Source of the DNA: Deltaproteobacteria bacterium
GTDB lineage: Bacteria; Desulfobacterota; Syntrophia; Syntrophales; Smithellaceae
Length of the DNA: 64,000 bases
Direction of reading: 5' to 3'
Assembly: GCA_012729055.1 (NCBI GenBank)
Contig: JAAYDW010000099.1
Span: 1-64,000, forward strand
The position numbers were made by a program, and so were the translations under genes. Shown one piece after another: positions 1 to 8,730 of this stretch; the first letter of the stretch is position 1; each line of letters begins with the position of its first letter. The notes under the pieces are model-generated. The model did not search any database and was not told the origin of the DNA. It saw nothing but the letters and a program-made list of their open reading frames with translations.

Positions 1-1955
1 AGGACCGGACATTCTTTCTGTCGTTTTCACCGGACGGGAAGCAACTGCTGACGGGAGGGCCTGCCGCGGGACTTCTGGTCAGCACGCCGCCGAATTTGAA
101 AATCTTCGACGTCGCCACAGGCCGGCAAATTCAAAACTTTGCGCTCAAGGAGCATTTTGTCTGGTCCGGTGTTTTTTATCCGGACGCCCGGCACGTCGTC
201 ACCGCGGGCAGCCAGGGGGAGATGCGTCTGTGGGACGCCGTCACGGGAAAAGTTGTCCGCTCGGTCAAAGGGTCCGACGACCTGATGGATCCGCGGGTGA
301 ACGTTGTGGCTTTGTCGTCCGACGGCGATTATCTTGTTACCGGCAGCTCGGACAAGAGCACGCGGATTTGGAATGCGAAGACGTTAAGCCCGCTCAAAAA
401 ATTTGTCGGCCACGACCGCATCGGCGGCGTCATGTCCGCCGCCTTTTCGCCGGACGGGCGCTACGCCGTGTCCGGCGGCAATGAAGGCAGAGTCGTGATC
501 TGGGATCTGGCCGCGGGCGCGCCATGGAAGGTGCTTTCCGGCCACGCCGACTGGGTGGCCGGCGCATCGGCCAGATTTACGCCGGACGGCAAGTACGTCT
601 TGTCCGCGGGAGATGCCTCCACACGGATCTGGGATGCCGTCACCGGCGAAGAAATCGCGTCGATGATTGCCTTTGAAGACGGAGAATGGATCATCACCAC
701 CGCAAACGGCTATTACGCCTCGTCGCCGAAGGGCGATCAGTACCTTCAGGTGAAAGTCGCGGGCAAGGAATACAACACGGAACAGTTGCGGGAGAGCTTT
801 TATCGGCCCGATCTGGTACGGCTCGCGCTTTCCGGCGGGTCGCTCAAGGATCTTAAAAAAGTGGCGGACGTCAAGCCGCCGCCGCAGGTGGCCATTGTCG
901 AAACGCCCAGAAACGTCGGCCGGAACGAGGCGACGGTGACGCTGCAAATTACCGACGCCGGCGGCGGCGTGGGCGATATCCGCCTGTATCTCAACGGCTC
1001 CGCCGTCATGCTGGACTCCGCCCGCGGCGTGGGCGTGGTTTCGAAAACGCCGGGGGAAATCCGCAAGAGCTACGCGCTCAAGCTTGTGAGCGGCGTCAAT
1101 ATCGTTAAGGCCGTCGCTTTCAACGCGGACAACACCATGCAGAGTTCGGAAGCCGTTTATGAAATTGCGGCGGCTTTCAAAGCCGAAAGCAAACCGTCGC
1201 TTTCCGCCCTGGTCATCGGCATCAACGCGTATAAAAACCCGAAGCTGCAGTTGAATTTCGCAGCGGCCGACGCGCAGCTCTTCGCGCGGACGCTGCGCGA
1301 GAGCGCCGCGCCGCTTTTTGAAAAGACGACCATCAAAATGCTTTCCACGCAGGATGAGACAACAAGGGAAAATATCCTCCGGGAGCTTGAGTCAATGAAG
1401 TCGCTCAATCCCGACGACCTTTTCGTCTTTTACGTGGCGAGCCACGGCACGGTGGACGAAGGGGAGTATTTTCTCATCACGTCCAACGTGGGCTCGCTGA
1501 GAACCGAGAAACTCAGGACGGACGCGATCAGCCAGAACACGCTCAAGGAGCTCATCGCCAACATTCCGGCCACCAAGAAACTGATCATCATCGATACGTG
1601 CAACGCCGGCAAACTGGGCGACGTGATTCAGACGGCGATGCTCACCCGCGGCATGAGCGAGGACACGGCGTTTAAGATTTTAAGCCGCGCCGTGGGCTCG
1701 ACCGTCCTGTCCGCCTCCACGTCGCTGCAGGAAGCGCTGGAAGGATATCAGGGGCACGGCCTTTTCACGTATGTGCTGGCCGAAGGCCTCAGGGGCAAGG
1801 CGGACAAGGGCAAGTCCGGCTATATCCGAACCACGGAGCTGGCCGATTACGTGGACAACGAAGTGCCGCTGCTCGCGGAAAAGGTGTTCAGGCGCGCGCA
1901 GTATCCGACGATTTCCATCAGCGGCCAGGCGTTTCCAATCGGGAAGGTGAGGTAG
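1..1955 (+). CDS. WD40-repeat protein with C-terminal caspase-like (peptidase C14) domain, 5' partial
   Basis: The reading frame is already open at base 3 and encodes a WD40 motif (FLSFSPDGKQLLTGG) before any start codon, so the gene begins left of the window; a TTG at 96 is internal. About five WD40 blades are visible, each with an SPDG-like strand and a WD or WN ending (for example RLWDAVTGK, RIWNAKTL, VIWDLAAG). An Ig-like linker follows, then a caspase fold beginning near ALVIGINAYKNP (about base 1207). The catalytic dyad is present: His in FYVASHG (codon 1443-1445) and Cys in IIIDTCNAGKL (codon 1599-1601). Bacterial caspase homologues with WD40 propellers are known; the propeller probably senses a partner and the protease cleaves a target. 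Substrate and role are unknown. Localisation cannot be judged because the N-terminus is missing. Confidence 0.9.
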   Translation, partial: DRTFFLSFSPDGKQLLTGGPAAGLLVSTPPNLKIFDVATGRQIQNFALKEHFVWSGVFYPDARHVVTAGSQGEMRLWDAVTGKVVRSVKGSDDLMDPRVNVVALSSDGDYLVTGSSDKSTRIWNAKTLSPLKKFVGHDRIGGVMSAAFSPDGRYAVSGGNEGRVVIWDLAAGAPWKVLSGHADWVAGASARFTPDGKYVLSAGDASTRIWDAVTGEEIASMIAFEDGEWIITTANGYYASSPKGDQYLQVKVAGKEYNTEQLRESFYRPDLVRLALSGGSLKDLKKVADVKPPPQVAIVETPRNVGRNEATVTLQITDAGGGVGDIRLYLNGSAVMLDSARGVGVVSKTPGEIRKSYALKLVSGVNIVKAVAFNADNTMQSSEAVYEIAAAFKAESKPSLSALVIGINAYKNPKLQLNFAAADAQLFARTLRESAAPLFEKTTIKMLSTQDETTRENILRELESMKSLNPDDLFVFYVASHGTVDEGEYFLITSNVGSLRTEKLRTDAISQNTLKELIANIPATKKLIIIDTCNAGKLGDVIQTAMLTRGMSEDTAFKILSRAVGSTVLSASTSLQEALEGYQGHGLFTYVLAEGLRGKADKGKSGYIRTTELADYVDNEVPLLAEKVFRRAQYPTISISGQAFPIGKVR

Positions 1956-2004
1956 TGGATGGTGGATGGTGAATGGTGAATGGTAGATGGTGGATAGTGA
2001 ATGG
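1956..2004. repeat. Tandem heptamer repeat, consensus TGRATGG, seven copies
   Basis: Seven consecutive 7-base units follow the caspase stop codon directly: TGGATGG twice, TGAATGG twice, then TAGATGG, TGGATAG and TGAATGG. A related array lies at 8639-8694. The unit length of seven means it is not coding-phased, and its position is intergenic. It resembles the short tandem intergenic repeats found in several bacterial genomes. Function is unknown. Confidence 0.85.
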
Positions 2005-2093
2005 CGCGCTCAAAAATACGGGGATAGTTGAGCTTAATTCGTCAATTTCAAAAACGGCGGTATGGTGAGACGCGTCAAAGGGAATCTTTTTTG

Positions 2094-3464
2094 ATGCATA
2101 GCCTTGGCCGCAAAAAGATTGGATCTGAATTCGCGATGAATGAAAAGCCTCTTAAAAAAAACAAAGAACGGGCCAAAAGGAAACGGGTTGTATCGGCCCG
2201 GAGGCCGGCGCAGAGCAGGAAGGTCCAGGTCGATGAGATGTTTCAGAACCCGGCCGAGATCACCCGCCTGATGCTGGAGAACGCCAACGATGCGATCTAC
2301 GTCGTTCAGGACGGGCTGCTCAAATTTGCCAATGTTAAGACGCTGGATATCTTCCAGCGGCCCCGTAAGGCCCTGGTGTCCAAACCTTTCATAGCGCACG
2401 TCCATGCCAACGACCGCGCGATCATCCGCGAGCGGCATAAGAGGCGTCTCCGGGGCGAAGAAATCCCCGACATGTTTCCCTTCCGGATCATCGACGGACG
2501 CGGCCGCACCCGATGGATTGAGGTGAACAATGTCCTGATCTCCTGGCAGGGGCAGTCGGCGACGTTGTGCTTCATGCGCGATACAACCGAAAAGAAAATG
2601 GCGGAGGACGCGCTCAAGCAGTCGGAGCGGCTTCTGGCAGACATCATTGACTTTCTTCCCGATCCCACTTTTGCGATCGATGCCGGCGGAGCCGTGATTG
2701 CCTGGAATCACGCCATTGAGAGGCTGACGGGCATACCCTCCGGCGCAATCATCGGGAAGGGCCGTTACGAGTACGCAAAGGCGCTCTACGGCAGGCGCAG
2801 GCCGATGCTGATTGACAAGGTGCTCGAGCCCGCGCTTGCGGTTGTGGAAGAGCACGTTATCCAGGGTGAGCAGAATTCCCTGCTGGCTGAGACGGGACTT
2901 CCCGGCAAAGGGGAGGAAGTCACGTTCTGGTGCAAGGCGGGGCCGATGTACGATCATCACGAGCGGATCGTCGGCGCGATTGAATCCCTCCGTGACATAA
3001 CCGAACTGAAGCAGGCCGAAAGCGAGCTGAAGGCGAGAACCCGGACCTTGAAAGAGACCAACACGGCTTTGAAGGTTTTGCTCAGGCAGCGGGAGCAGGA
3101 TACTCTGGAAATCGAAGAACGGTTCATCCTCAACATCAAGAAGCTGGTGCTGCCTTATGTCCTGCGCCTCAAGACCGCGCGGATCGATCCGGGGCTTGCC
3201 TCCAACGTGGACATCATCGAAAATCATTTGAATGAGATCATTTCGCCCTTCCTTTCCAAGCTGACATCCACCTACTCGCAGCTGACTCCCCGCGAAATTC
3301 AGGTGGCCAGCCTGATCAAAGACGGTCTGACGACGAAGGACATTGCGAAGGTGCTGAATCTCTCCACGAACTCCATCGATATCCACCGGCAGAACATCCG
3401 CCGGAAAAGCGGCCTTTTGAATCAAAAAACCAATCTGAGAACCTTTTTTTCCTCATTCAGATAA
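2094..3464 (+). CDS. PAS-domain LuxR-type transcriptional regulator
   Basis: A cytoplasmic regulator of about 456 residues. Two PAS domains (roughly residues 55-175 and 180-310) each end in a typical PAC segment (RDTTEKKMAEDAL and RDITELKQAESEL). A coiled-coil stretch follows, and then a C-terminal LuxR helix-turn-helix (LTPREIQVASLIKDGLTTKD) near residues 395-450. There is no receiver or kinase domain, so it probably binds a small ligand directly. The ATG at 2094 was chosen because AAAGGGA lies about ten bases upstream; the frame extends to a TTG at 2028, and an ATG at 2136 is also possible. It lies just upstream of, and codirectional with, the tct/CoA-transferase genes, so it is the likely regulator of that operon (inference). 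Confidence 0.85.
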   Translation: MHSLGRKKIGSEFAMNEKPLKKNKERAKRKRVVSARRPAQSRKVQVDEMFQNPAEITRLMLENANDAIYVVQDGLLKFANVKTLDIFQRPRKALVSKPFIAHVHANDRAIIRERHKRRLRGEEIPDMFPFRIIDGRGRTRWIEVNNVLISWQGQSATLCFMRDTTEKKMAEDALKQSERLLADIIDFLPDPTFAIDAGGAVIAWNHAIERLTGIPSGAIIGKGRYEYAKALYGRRRPMLIDKVLEPALAVVEEHVIQGEQNSLLAETGLPGKGEEVTFWCKAGPMYDHHERIVGAIESLRDITELKQAESELKARTRTLKETNTALKVLLRQREQDTLEIEERFILNIKKLVLPYVLRLKTARIDPGLASNVDIIENHLNEIISPFLSKLTSTYSQLTPREIQVASLIKDGLTTKDIAKVLNLSTNSIDIHRQNIRRKSGLLNQKTNLRTFFSSFR

Positions 3465-3467
3465 ATA

Positions 3468-3502
3468 ACTAAATGCCCTAGTCATTATTTAGTACTTTTT
3501 TT
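3468..3502 (+). promoter_or_regulatory. Inverted repeat with T-run: weak terminator or operator ahead of tctB
   Basis: The arms ACTAAAT (3468-3474) and ATTTAGT (3487-3493) are perfect inverted copies 12 bases apart, followed by a T-run at 3496-3502. An imperfect direct repeat is superimposed: TGCCCTAGTCATTA (3474-3487) and TGCCTTAGTCTATA (3520-3533). It may be a weak terminator for the PAS-LuxR gene, a binding site for that regulator, or both. The AT-rich 7-bp stem is too weak to call it a terminator with confidence. Confidence 0.4.
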
Positions 3503-3572
3503 GTCATATTCTACCCGTGTGCCTTAGTCTATAAGTTACTCGGACTCCATCAACCCAAGGAGGAGAGAAGAA

Positions 3573-4067
3573 ATGCTGCGATGGGCAAGAGATCTGATCA
3601 GCGGAATCGTCGTGCTGATCGTGGGCGTCTTGGGCTACGTGTACAGTTTCGACGTGGACGATGGGGGCGTGCAGGACCCCTTGGCGGGCGCCGGCGCCTA
3701 CATAAGGCTCTGGATGGTCATCCTGTCCGTTCTCGCGGTCATTCTCATCATCAAGTCCATCTACAGGCGGTCAGCGGAAAGGGCGCCCGCCGTCATGTAT
3801 CCTCTTATCTACATTACGCTCGCGGCTGTCGTGTTCTATGTCGGATTCATTTCGTTCATCGGTTACAGTATTGCGACGATTCTCTTTCTTGCCGCCCTCA
3901 TGACCGTTTATGATTTTTACCCCAGAAAAGGCTCGTTTACAAAAAAGGATTTATTGAAGGGCAGCGCAAAATATCTGGTTTTGTCGGTGGTGATGACGGT
4001 TGTGGTAGCGCAGATTTTCACGAAATTGCTCGCGGTTATTCTGCCTGCCGGCTCGCTGTTCGGATAA
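3573..4067 (+). CDS. tctB: TctB-family small membrane subunit of tripartite tricarboxylate transporter
   Basis: 164 residues with four predicted hydrophobic segments (about residues 7-26, 44-64, 78-115 with a break, and 132-158), which is the usual size and topology of TctB. It is the small inner-membrane subunit of a secondary carboxylate transporter that uses a periplasmic binding protein. A strong ribosome-binding site (AAGGAGGAG) precedes the ATG. It is first in a run of tctB, tctC, tctA and two CoA-transferase genes. Sequence similarity within TctB is always low, so the call leans on topology and the neighbouring TctC and TctA. Confidence 0.85.
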   Translation: MLRWARDLISGIVVLIVGVLGYVYSFDVDDGGVQDPLAGAGAYIRLWMVILSVLAVILIIKSIYRRSAERAPAVMYPLIYITLAAVVFYVGFISFIGYSIATILFLAALMTVYDFYPRKGSFTKKDLLKGSAKYLVLSVVMTVVVAQIFTKLLAVILPAGSLFG

Positions 4068-4116
4068 TATTCAATTTTGCCTGCGGACCAAACCGCAGGC
4101 CGGAGGAGGATAAAAA

Positions 4117-5100
4117 ATGAAAAAAGCTCTATGGATTTCAGCAGTGCTGGTGCTGGCGTTGGCGGTCATCCCGCTTGCGGGAGGTTTCGCGCAGGATGCC
4201 AAATATCCGAACAAGCCGGTCAAGATGATCGTTCCCTTCGGCGCCGGCGGCGGGACCGATACCATGGTCCGCGCCTATCAGAAGTACATCGATCTGGGCG
4301 GCCAGCCGATGGTGGTCGTCAATATCGCGGGCGGCGCCGGTTCCATCGGGGTCATGGAAACGTACTACGCCAAGCCGGACGGGTATACGATCGTCTGCAC
4401 CGGATGGCAGAGCATGTTGTCCTATTATGTTTCGAATTACGTCAAGGATCCCGTCGCGGAGGAAATGATTCCGATCGCGACGACCGTCAGCGATCCCGAT
4501 GTTATCGCCGTCGTCAAGAATTCTCCTTTCAAAGATGTGAACGCTCTGGTCAAGTACGCCAAGGCAAACCCCGGCAAGCTGAAATGGGGCAGCGTCGGGG
4601 CCGTCGGGTCCAACTATGCGGCTTCCATGCTGGTCTGGAGAGCGCTCGGCATCAACGTGACCTATGTGCCCTTTGACAGCGCGGCGAAATCGCGCGCCGC
4701 TCTGCTGGGCGGGCATATCGACGTTTTGCTTTGCCAGGTTTCCGAGATCAATCCCGTTGCCCAGTCGGGCGATGCCCTGCCGATCCTGGTCACCACCAGA
4801 AAGCGCAGCGAGTTCCTTCCCAACTGCCCCTCCATGGGCGACATCAAAGCCAAGGAGGAATTCACGCTGTACCGCGGCTTCTGGGCTCCGCCGAAAACTC
4901 CCAAACCGATCATCGACTATCTTGAAAAGGCGTTTTCGAAGGTCCACGAAAATCCTGAATTTCGCAAGTTCATCATGAACGACCTTAAGTACTCCCTGAT
5001 GTTCGCGGGATCGAAAGAGACGCGCGATATTCTGAACCGGGAAACGCCCGAGTTGACCATCCTCTATAAAGAGGCTTTGAAAAACAAGGCGCAGAAATAA
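4117..5100 (+). CDS. tctC: TctC-family periplasmic substrate-binding protein
   Basis: 327 residues with a clear Sec signal peptide (KKALW then a hydrophobic core, probable cleavage after GGFA). The mature part opens with YPNKPVKMIVPFGAGGGTD, the hallmark start of the TctC/Bug family, and continues with the GAGSIG and PDGYT family motifs. The protein should capture an organic acid in the periplasm and deliver it to TctAB. A GGAGGA ribosome-binding site lies upstream. The substrate is not readable from sequence; the adjacent CoA-transferase suggests a carboxylate that is then activated to its CoA thioester. Confidence 0.93.
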   Translation: MKKALWISAVLVLALAVIPLAGGFAQDAKYPNKPVKMIVPFGAGGGTDTMVRAYQKYIDLGGQPMVVVNIAGGAGSIGVMETYYAKPDGYTIVCTGWQSMLSYYVSNYVKDPVAEEMIPIATTVSDPDVIAVVKNSPFKDVNALVKYAKANPGKLKWGSVGAVGSNYAASMLVWRALGINVTYVPFDSAAKSRAALLGGHIDVLLCQVSEINPVAQSGDALPILVTTRKRSEFLPNCPSMGDIKAKEEFTLYRGFWAPPKTPKPIIDYLEKAFSKVHENPEFRKFIMNDLKYSLMFAGSKETRDILNRETPELTILYKEALKNKAQK

Positions 5101-5161
5101 ATTCCATGCCGCGGCGGAGGACGATCCGCCGCGGCTCGATGCACAAAGCCAAAGGTATTTT

Positions 5162-6664
5162 ATGGAAACGCTTCTTACCGGGACCATCGGCCTTCTCGGC
5201 GACCCTTATTCGCTTCTCATCCTGGCGTTCGGCGTGCTTTTCGGCCAGATCTTCGGCGCCATTCCGGGGCTTACCGCCGCTTTGGGCGTTTCTCTCCTGC
5301 TCCCCTTCACCTTCGCCATGACGCCGGTCCAGGGCATCGCCATGCTGATCGGAATTTACGTGGGCGGTATCTCGGGCGGGCTTTACGCCGCCATGCTCCT
5401 CAACATTCCGGGAACGCCCTCCTCTCTCGTCACCTGCTTTGACGGCTATCCCATGGCGAAGAAGGGGCAGGGTGGCCTCGCCCTGAGTCTGGGAATCTTT
5501 TCATCTTTTGTCGGGGGGATCATCAGCCTTTTTGCCCTGGTGCTGATCGCGCCGCAGCTGGCGAAGATCGGGCTCATGTTCGGGCCCTGGGAGTATTTCT
5601 CCATGGGCGTGATGGGCCTCGGAGTGGTGGTCAGCCTCTGCAGCAAGGATATTGTCAAGGGCCTCATCGCGGCCATCCTCGGCATGCTGTTGGGGATGGT
5701 CGGCATGGATCCCGTCATGGGGGTCAACCGCTTTACGTTCGGCGCCTGGCAGCTGAGCAGCGGCCTGCCCAGCCTGGCGACCCTGATGGGTTTCTTCGCC
5801 CTCTGCGAGATCATGACCCAGCTCCGGTCCGTTGGTGTGAAAACGGAGATCATTGCCGTCAGCAAGGTTCCGCTTTTTCCCCCCCTGAAGATGATCATTC
5901 GCAACATCAAGGGATTCAGCCTGGGCTCTTTCATCGGCGTGATTATCGGCATTCTCCCGGGAGTGGGGCAGGTGACCGCATCGCTTCTTTCCTATAACCA
6001 GTTAAGACAGATCTCGAAAACACCCGAAAAATTCGGCACGGGACACGAGGAAGGAGTCGTCGCTTCTGAAACGGCCAACAATGCGGTCTGCGGCGGCGCC
6101 CTCATTCCGATGAGCACCCTGGGAATTCCCGGCGACCTGGTCACCTCCATTTTGCTGGGCGGCCTGATCATCCATGGACTCCAGCCGGGGCCTCTTCTTT
6201 TCAAAACGAACGCGGACATCGTCGGTTCCATCTTCGGCGGCTACCTGATCTCCAATCTCATCTCCTTTCTGATGGCCCTTTTCCTGGTCCGGATTTTCAT
6301 AAAGCTTCTGAAGGTGCCGATGCATTTCCTCTTCCCGGTCATTCTCGTCATGTGCGTGATCGGGGCCTTCACAATCAACAACCGGATGTTTGACGTCTGG
6401 GTGCTCGTCGGAACGGGATTCGTGGGGTATCTTCTCACACAGAATGGATTTTCGCTGCCCCCCATCATTCTGGGATATATTCTGGGACCCATTATCGAGT
6501 CCAATTACAGAACAGCGATTCTGGCGTCCAGAGGCAATTTCCTGGATGTCTTTACCCGCCCCATTTCAGTATTCCTGCTGATTCTGGGACTGCTGTTTCT
6601 GCTTTGGCCCTTCATCAATATTCTGCGGGGCAAGAAAGCCGATGCCGGCGCCAGGGGATTCTAG
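5162..6664 (+). CDS. tctA: TctA-family large membrane subunit of tripartite tricarboxylate transporter
   Basis: 500 residues, strongly hydrophobic throughout with about ten to twelve membrane segments, the normal length for TctA. Family motifs are visible: FGAIPGLTAALGVSLLLPFT near residues 23-42, the GGISGGLYAAMLLNIPGTP stretch, and a repeated version in the second half (GILPGVGQ, then ALIPMSTLGIPGD). This internal repeat is typical of the two-fold architecture of TctA. It forms the translocation pore with TctB and is fed by TctC. It is the last transporter gene, and the CoA-transferase genes begin 36 bases later. Confidence 0.95.
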   Translation: METLLTGTIGLLGDPYSLLILAFGVLFGQIFGAIPGLTAALGVSLLLPFTFAMTPVQGIAMLIGIYVGGISGGLYAAMLLNIPGTPSSLVTCFDGYPMAKKGQGGLALSLGIFSSFVGGIISLFALVLIAPQLAKIGLMFGPWEYFSMGVMGLGVVVSLCSKDIVKGLIAAILGMLLGMVGMDPVMGVNRFTFGAWQLSSGLPSLATLMGFFALCEIMTQLRSVGVKTEIIAVSKVPLFPPLKMIIRNIKGFSLGSFIGVIIGILPGVGQVTASLLSYNQLRQISKTPEKFGTGHEEGVVASETANNAVCGGALIPMSTLGIPGDLVTSILLGGLIIHGLQPGPLLFKTNADIVGSIFGGYLISNLISFLMALFLVRIFIKLLKVPMHFLFPVILVMCVIGAFTINNRMFDVWVLVGTGFVGYLLTQNGFSLPPIILGYILGPIIESNYRTAILASRGNFLDVFTRPISVFLLILGLLFLLWPFINILRGKKADAGARGF

Positions 6665-6700
6665 CGATATGATTTTTCAGGGAAGTATGGAGTAAACGAT

Positions 6701-7747
6701 ATGTCCAAAAACAAAGATAAAAGGATGAGCGCCGCCGAGGCGATCGCAAAATTCGTCCATGACGGGGACCAGTTGATTATCGGAAACTACACCCTCGGCA
6801 TGGCCTGCGGGCTTATCTATGAGATCGTTCGCCAGGGGAAAAAGGGGCTCACCCACTGCTCCCAGTCGGGGCACGTCATCGACGAGGTGCTGGTGGCGGG
6901 AGGCTGCGTTGACCGACTGGTGACGGCGTTTGTCCTGAATGCAGGCGGTTCCGAAGGCGGCTCCGCCGTGGGACGCGCCTGGAAGCAGGGCAGGCTCCAG
7001 ATCGAAGACTACACGAATTATAATTACAACGCCCGGCTCATGGCCGGCATGCACGGCTTCGCCTTCATGCCCGTGTTCGAGGGGATTCTTCATACGGACC
7101 TCTTCAAAAAACGCAGTTTCATGGGGGAGGACAAGTACCGGGTCATCAAATGCCCGTTTACGGGAAGAGATACGGTTCTCGTTCCCGCTCTGAATCCCGA
7201 TGTCTGTGTGATCCACGTCCAGCGGGCGGACAAATTCGGCAACGCCCAGTACTGGGGCGCCATGGGGAGCGTTCAGGCAGCGGCCCTGGCCAGCAAGCGG
7301 ATCATCATTTCCTGCGAGGAGATCGTGGAGCATGATGTCGTCCAGGCGAGCCCCCATTTCACCATCATCCCCGCTTTCCGGGTGGACGCGGTTGTTGAGA
7401 TGCCCTGGGGGGCGCATCCGTCGGACGTCCTGGGATACTATAACCGTGACCGGATGGCCCTGGCTATTTTCATGAACGCCCTGAAGTCGGAGGCGGGCAC
7501 CCGGGCGTGGATGGACGAATGGATCTACGGCTGCCGGGACCACAACGACTACCTCGGGCATTACGTCGAACGCTTCGGTCTGGAATCCCTTCACGCCATC
7601 AAGGCGCGCGCCTTCTACTCCGCGCCGGCGAATTACGGAGCGGCCTATACGTCGGTCTGGGATGAAGAGGGTCGCGAGCGTTCCATCGGCCTGACCCCTG
7701 AAGAGCTGGAGACGTTCATGAAAGAAAAGGGGGTGCTCCATGACTAA
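6701..7747 (+). CDS. Family I CoA-transferase, subunit A (glutaconate CoA-transferase-like)
   Basis: 348 residues resembling the alpha subunit of family I CoA-transferases such as glutaconate or 3-oxoacid CoA-transferase. It starts in the usual way with a disruption of helix and Gly-rich segments (AEAIAKFVHDGDQLIIGNY), and the conserved VHVQRADKFGNAQYWG stretch typical of the family is seen near residues 168-183. With the beta subunit it would transfer CoA between an acyl-CoA and a free carboxylate in the cytoplasm. GGAG lies upstream of the ATG. Placement after tctBCA suggests it activates the imported acid. Exact substrate cannot be assigned. Confidence 0.88.
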   Translation: MSKNKDKRMSAAEAIAKFVHDGDQLIIGNYTLGMACGLIYEIVRQGKKGLTHCSQSGHVIDEVLVAGGCVDRLVTAFVLNAGGSEGGSAVGRAWKQGRLQIEDYTNYNYNARLMAGMHGFAFMPVFEGILHTDLFKKRSFMGEDKYRVIKCPFTGRDTVLVPALNPDVCVIHVQRADKFGNAQYWGAMGSVQAAALASKRIIISCEEIVEHDVVQASPHFTIIPAFRVDAVVEMPWGAHPSDVLGYYNRDRMALAIFMNALKSEAGTRAWMDEWIYGCRDHNDYLGHYVERFGLESLHAIKARAFYSAPANYGAAYTSVWDEEGRERSIGLTPEELETFMKEKGVLHD

Positions 7748-8561
7748 GCCTTACACGCTCAACGAGCTCCTGATTATCGCCATCGCGAAGGAGATACACG
7801 ATCACGAGAATATTGTTCTCGGGGTGGGAATCCCGATGACATCGGGCGCCCTGGCCAAGGCGCTGTATGCTCCGAACGCGACGCTGATGATGGAATCGGG
7901 AATCATCGATTTCGAGCCGACGGTTCCCCTGAACCATATCGCGGACTGCCTGTCCTGCCGGGGCTTTTCGTTTGCAACCGATCTGTTCAGCGCCTTTACC
8001 ATGACCTACCGGGGTTTCGTCGACGTCTGCTTCCTCGGCGTGGCGCAGGTGGACAAATACGGGAACCTCAATACGACCGTGATAGGCGATTACGACCGGC
8101 CGGAACTGAGACTGCCCGGCTCGGGCGGCGCCGCGGATTTTATTTCTTATTCGAAAAAGACGGTTCTGACCATGCGCGGCGGCGAATTTGTCGAGAAGCT
8201 CTCCTACATGACCTCGCCGGGATACCTGGACGGCGGCGACAGCCGTGACCGGTCCGGACATTTTCCGAAAGGAACCGGCCCGACCAAGCTGATCAGCACC
8301 AAAGGCGTTTTCGAATTCGATCCGATTACGAAAGAAATGTTCCTGGCGCAGGTGCACCCGGGTGTCGACATCTCCGAGATCCGGAAAAAAATTCCCTGGG
8401 ATCTGAAGATTTCTTCCAATCTGACCGAAACGGCGCGCCCCACGGATGAAGAAATTGATTTTGTAAGGCGCTTCGCCCCGACCGAATCCCTCGGAAAGAA
8501 TCTCGCAAATCAACTGGTCATCGCCAACCGGGCCGGGCGCGCCGCGCGAGACAAAACCTGA
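7740..8561 (+). CDS. Family I CoA-transferase, subunit B
   Basis: 273 residues. The start overlaps the end of subunit A by eight bases, which indicates translational coupling and 1:1 assembly. The glutamate E52 in LMMESGIID sits where the catalytic, CoA-thioester-forming glutamate of beta subunits is expected (inference from position). Further family features are VGIPMTSGALAKAL near residue 30, FLGVAQVDKYGNLNTT and LPGSGGAADF. The VDKYGNLN motif parallels that of GctB. The protein acts in the cytoplasm with subunit A. It is the last gene of the unit and is followed by a strong terminator. Confidence 0.88.
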   Translation: MTKPYTLNELLIIAIAKEIHDHENIVLGVGIPMTSGALAKALYAPNATLMMESGIIDFEPTVPLNHIADCLSCRGFSFATDLFSAFTMTYRGFVDVCFLGVAQVDKYGNLNTTVIGDYDRPELRLPGSGGAADFISYSKKTVLTMRGGEFVEKLSYMTSPGYLDGGDSRDRSGHFPKGTGPTKLISTKGVFEFDPITKEMFLAQVHPGVDISEIRKKIPWDLKISSNLTETARPTDEEIDFVRRFAPTESLGKNLANQLVIANRAGRAARDKT

Positions 8562-8585
8562 AACGAATTCTCCCCCTTCCCACGG

Positions 8586-8625
8586 AAAAGCCGGACCGGA
8601 ATGCGCAAGGTCCGGCTTTTCTCAT
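8586..8625 (+). terminator. Rho-independent terminator after the CoA-transferase operon
   Basis: A perfect 12-bp stem (AAAAGCCGGACC at 8586-8597 with GGTCCGGCTTTT at 8609-8620) encloses an 11-base loop and ends in a T-run, 25 bases after the subunit B stop. Confidence 0.9.
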
Positions 8626-8638
8626 CTGTAGGGGGTGG

Positions 8639-8730
8639 TGGATGGTGAATGGCGGGTGGTGGATGGTGAATAGGGGATGGTGGATAGGGGATGGTGAGCC
8701 ATTTGGGGGCTCATAGCTCATGGCTCATGG
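8639..8730. repeat. Tandem heptamer repeats of two types
   Basis: Eight 7-base units related to TGGATGG/TGAATGG fill 8639-8694, the same family as at 1956-2004. After 15 bases a second heptamer type follows (GCTCATA, GCTCATG, GCTCATG; 8709-8729). The array is intergenic, just beyond the terminator of the CoA-transferase operon. Function is unknown. Confidence 0.8.

Noticed and set aside
2034-3425. Minus-strand open frame opposite the PAS-LuxR gene
   Set aside because: The plus strand codes for PAS and HTH motifs with a proper start; the antisense product resembles no protein.
1956-8730. CRISPR array at the heptamer repeats
   Set aside because: Units are seven bases with no spacers, and no cas gene is present.
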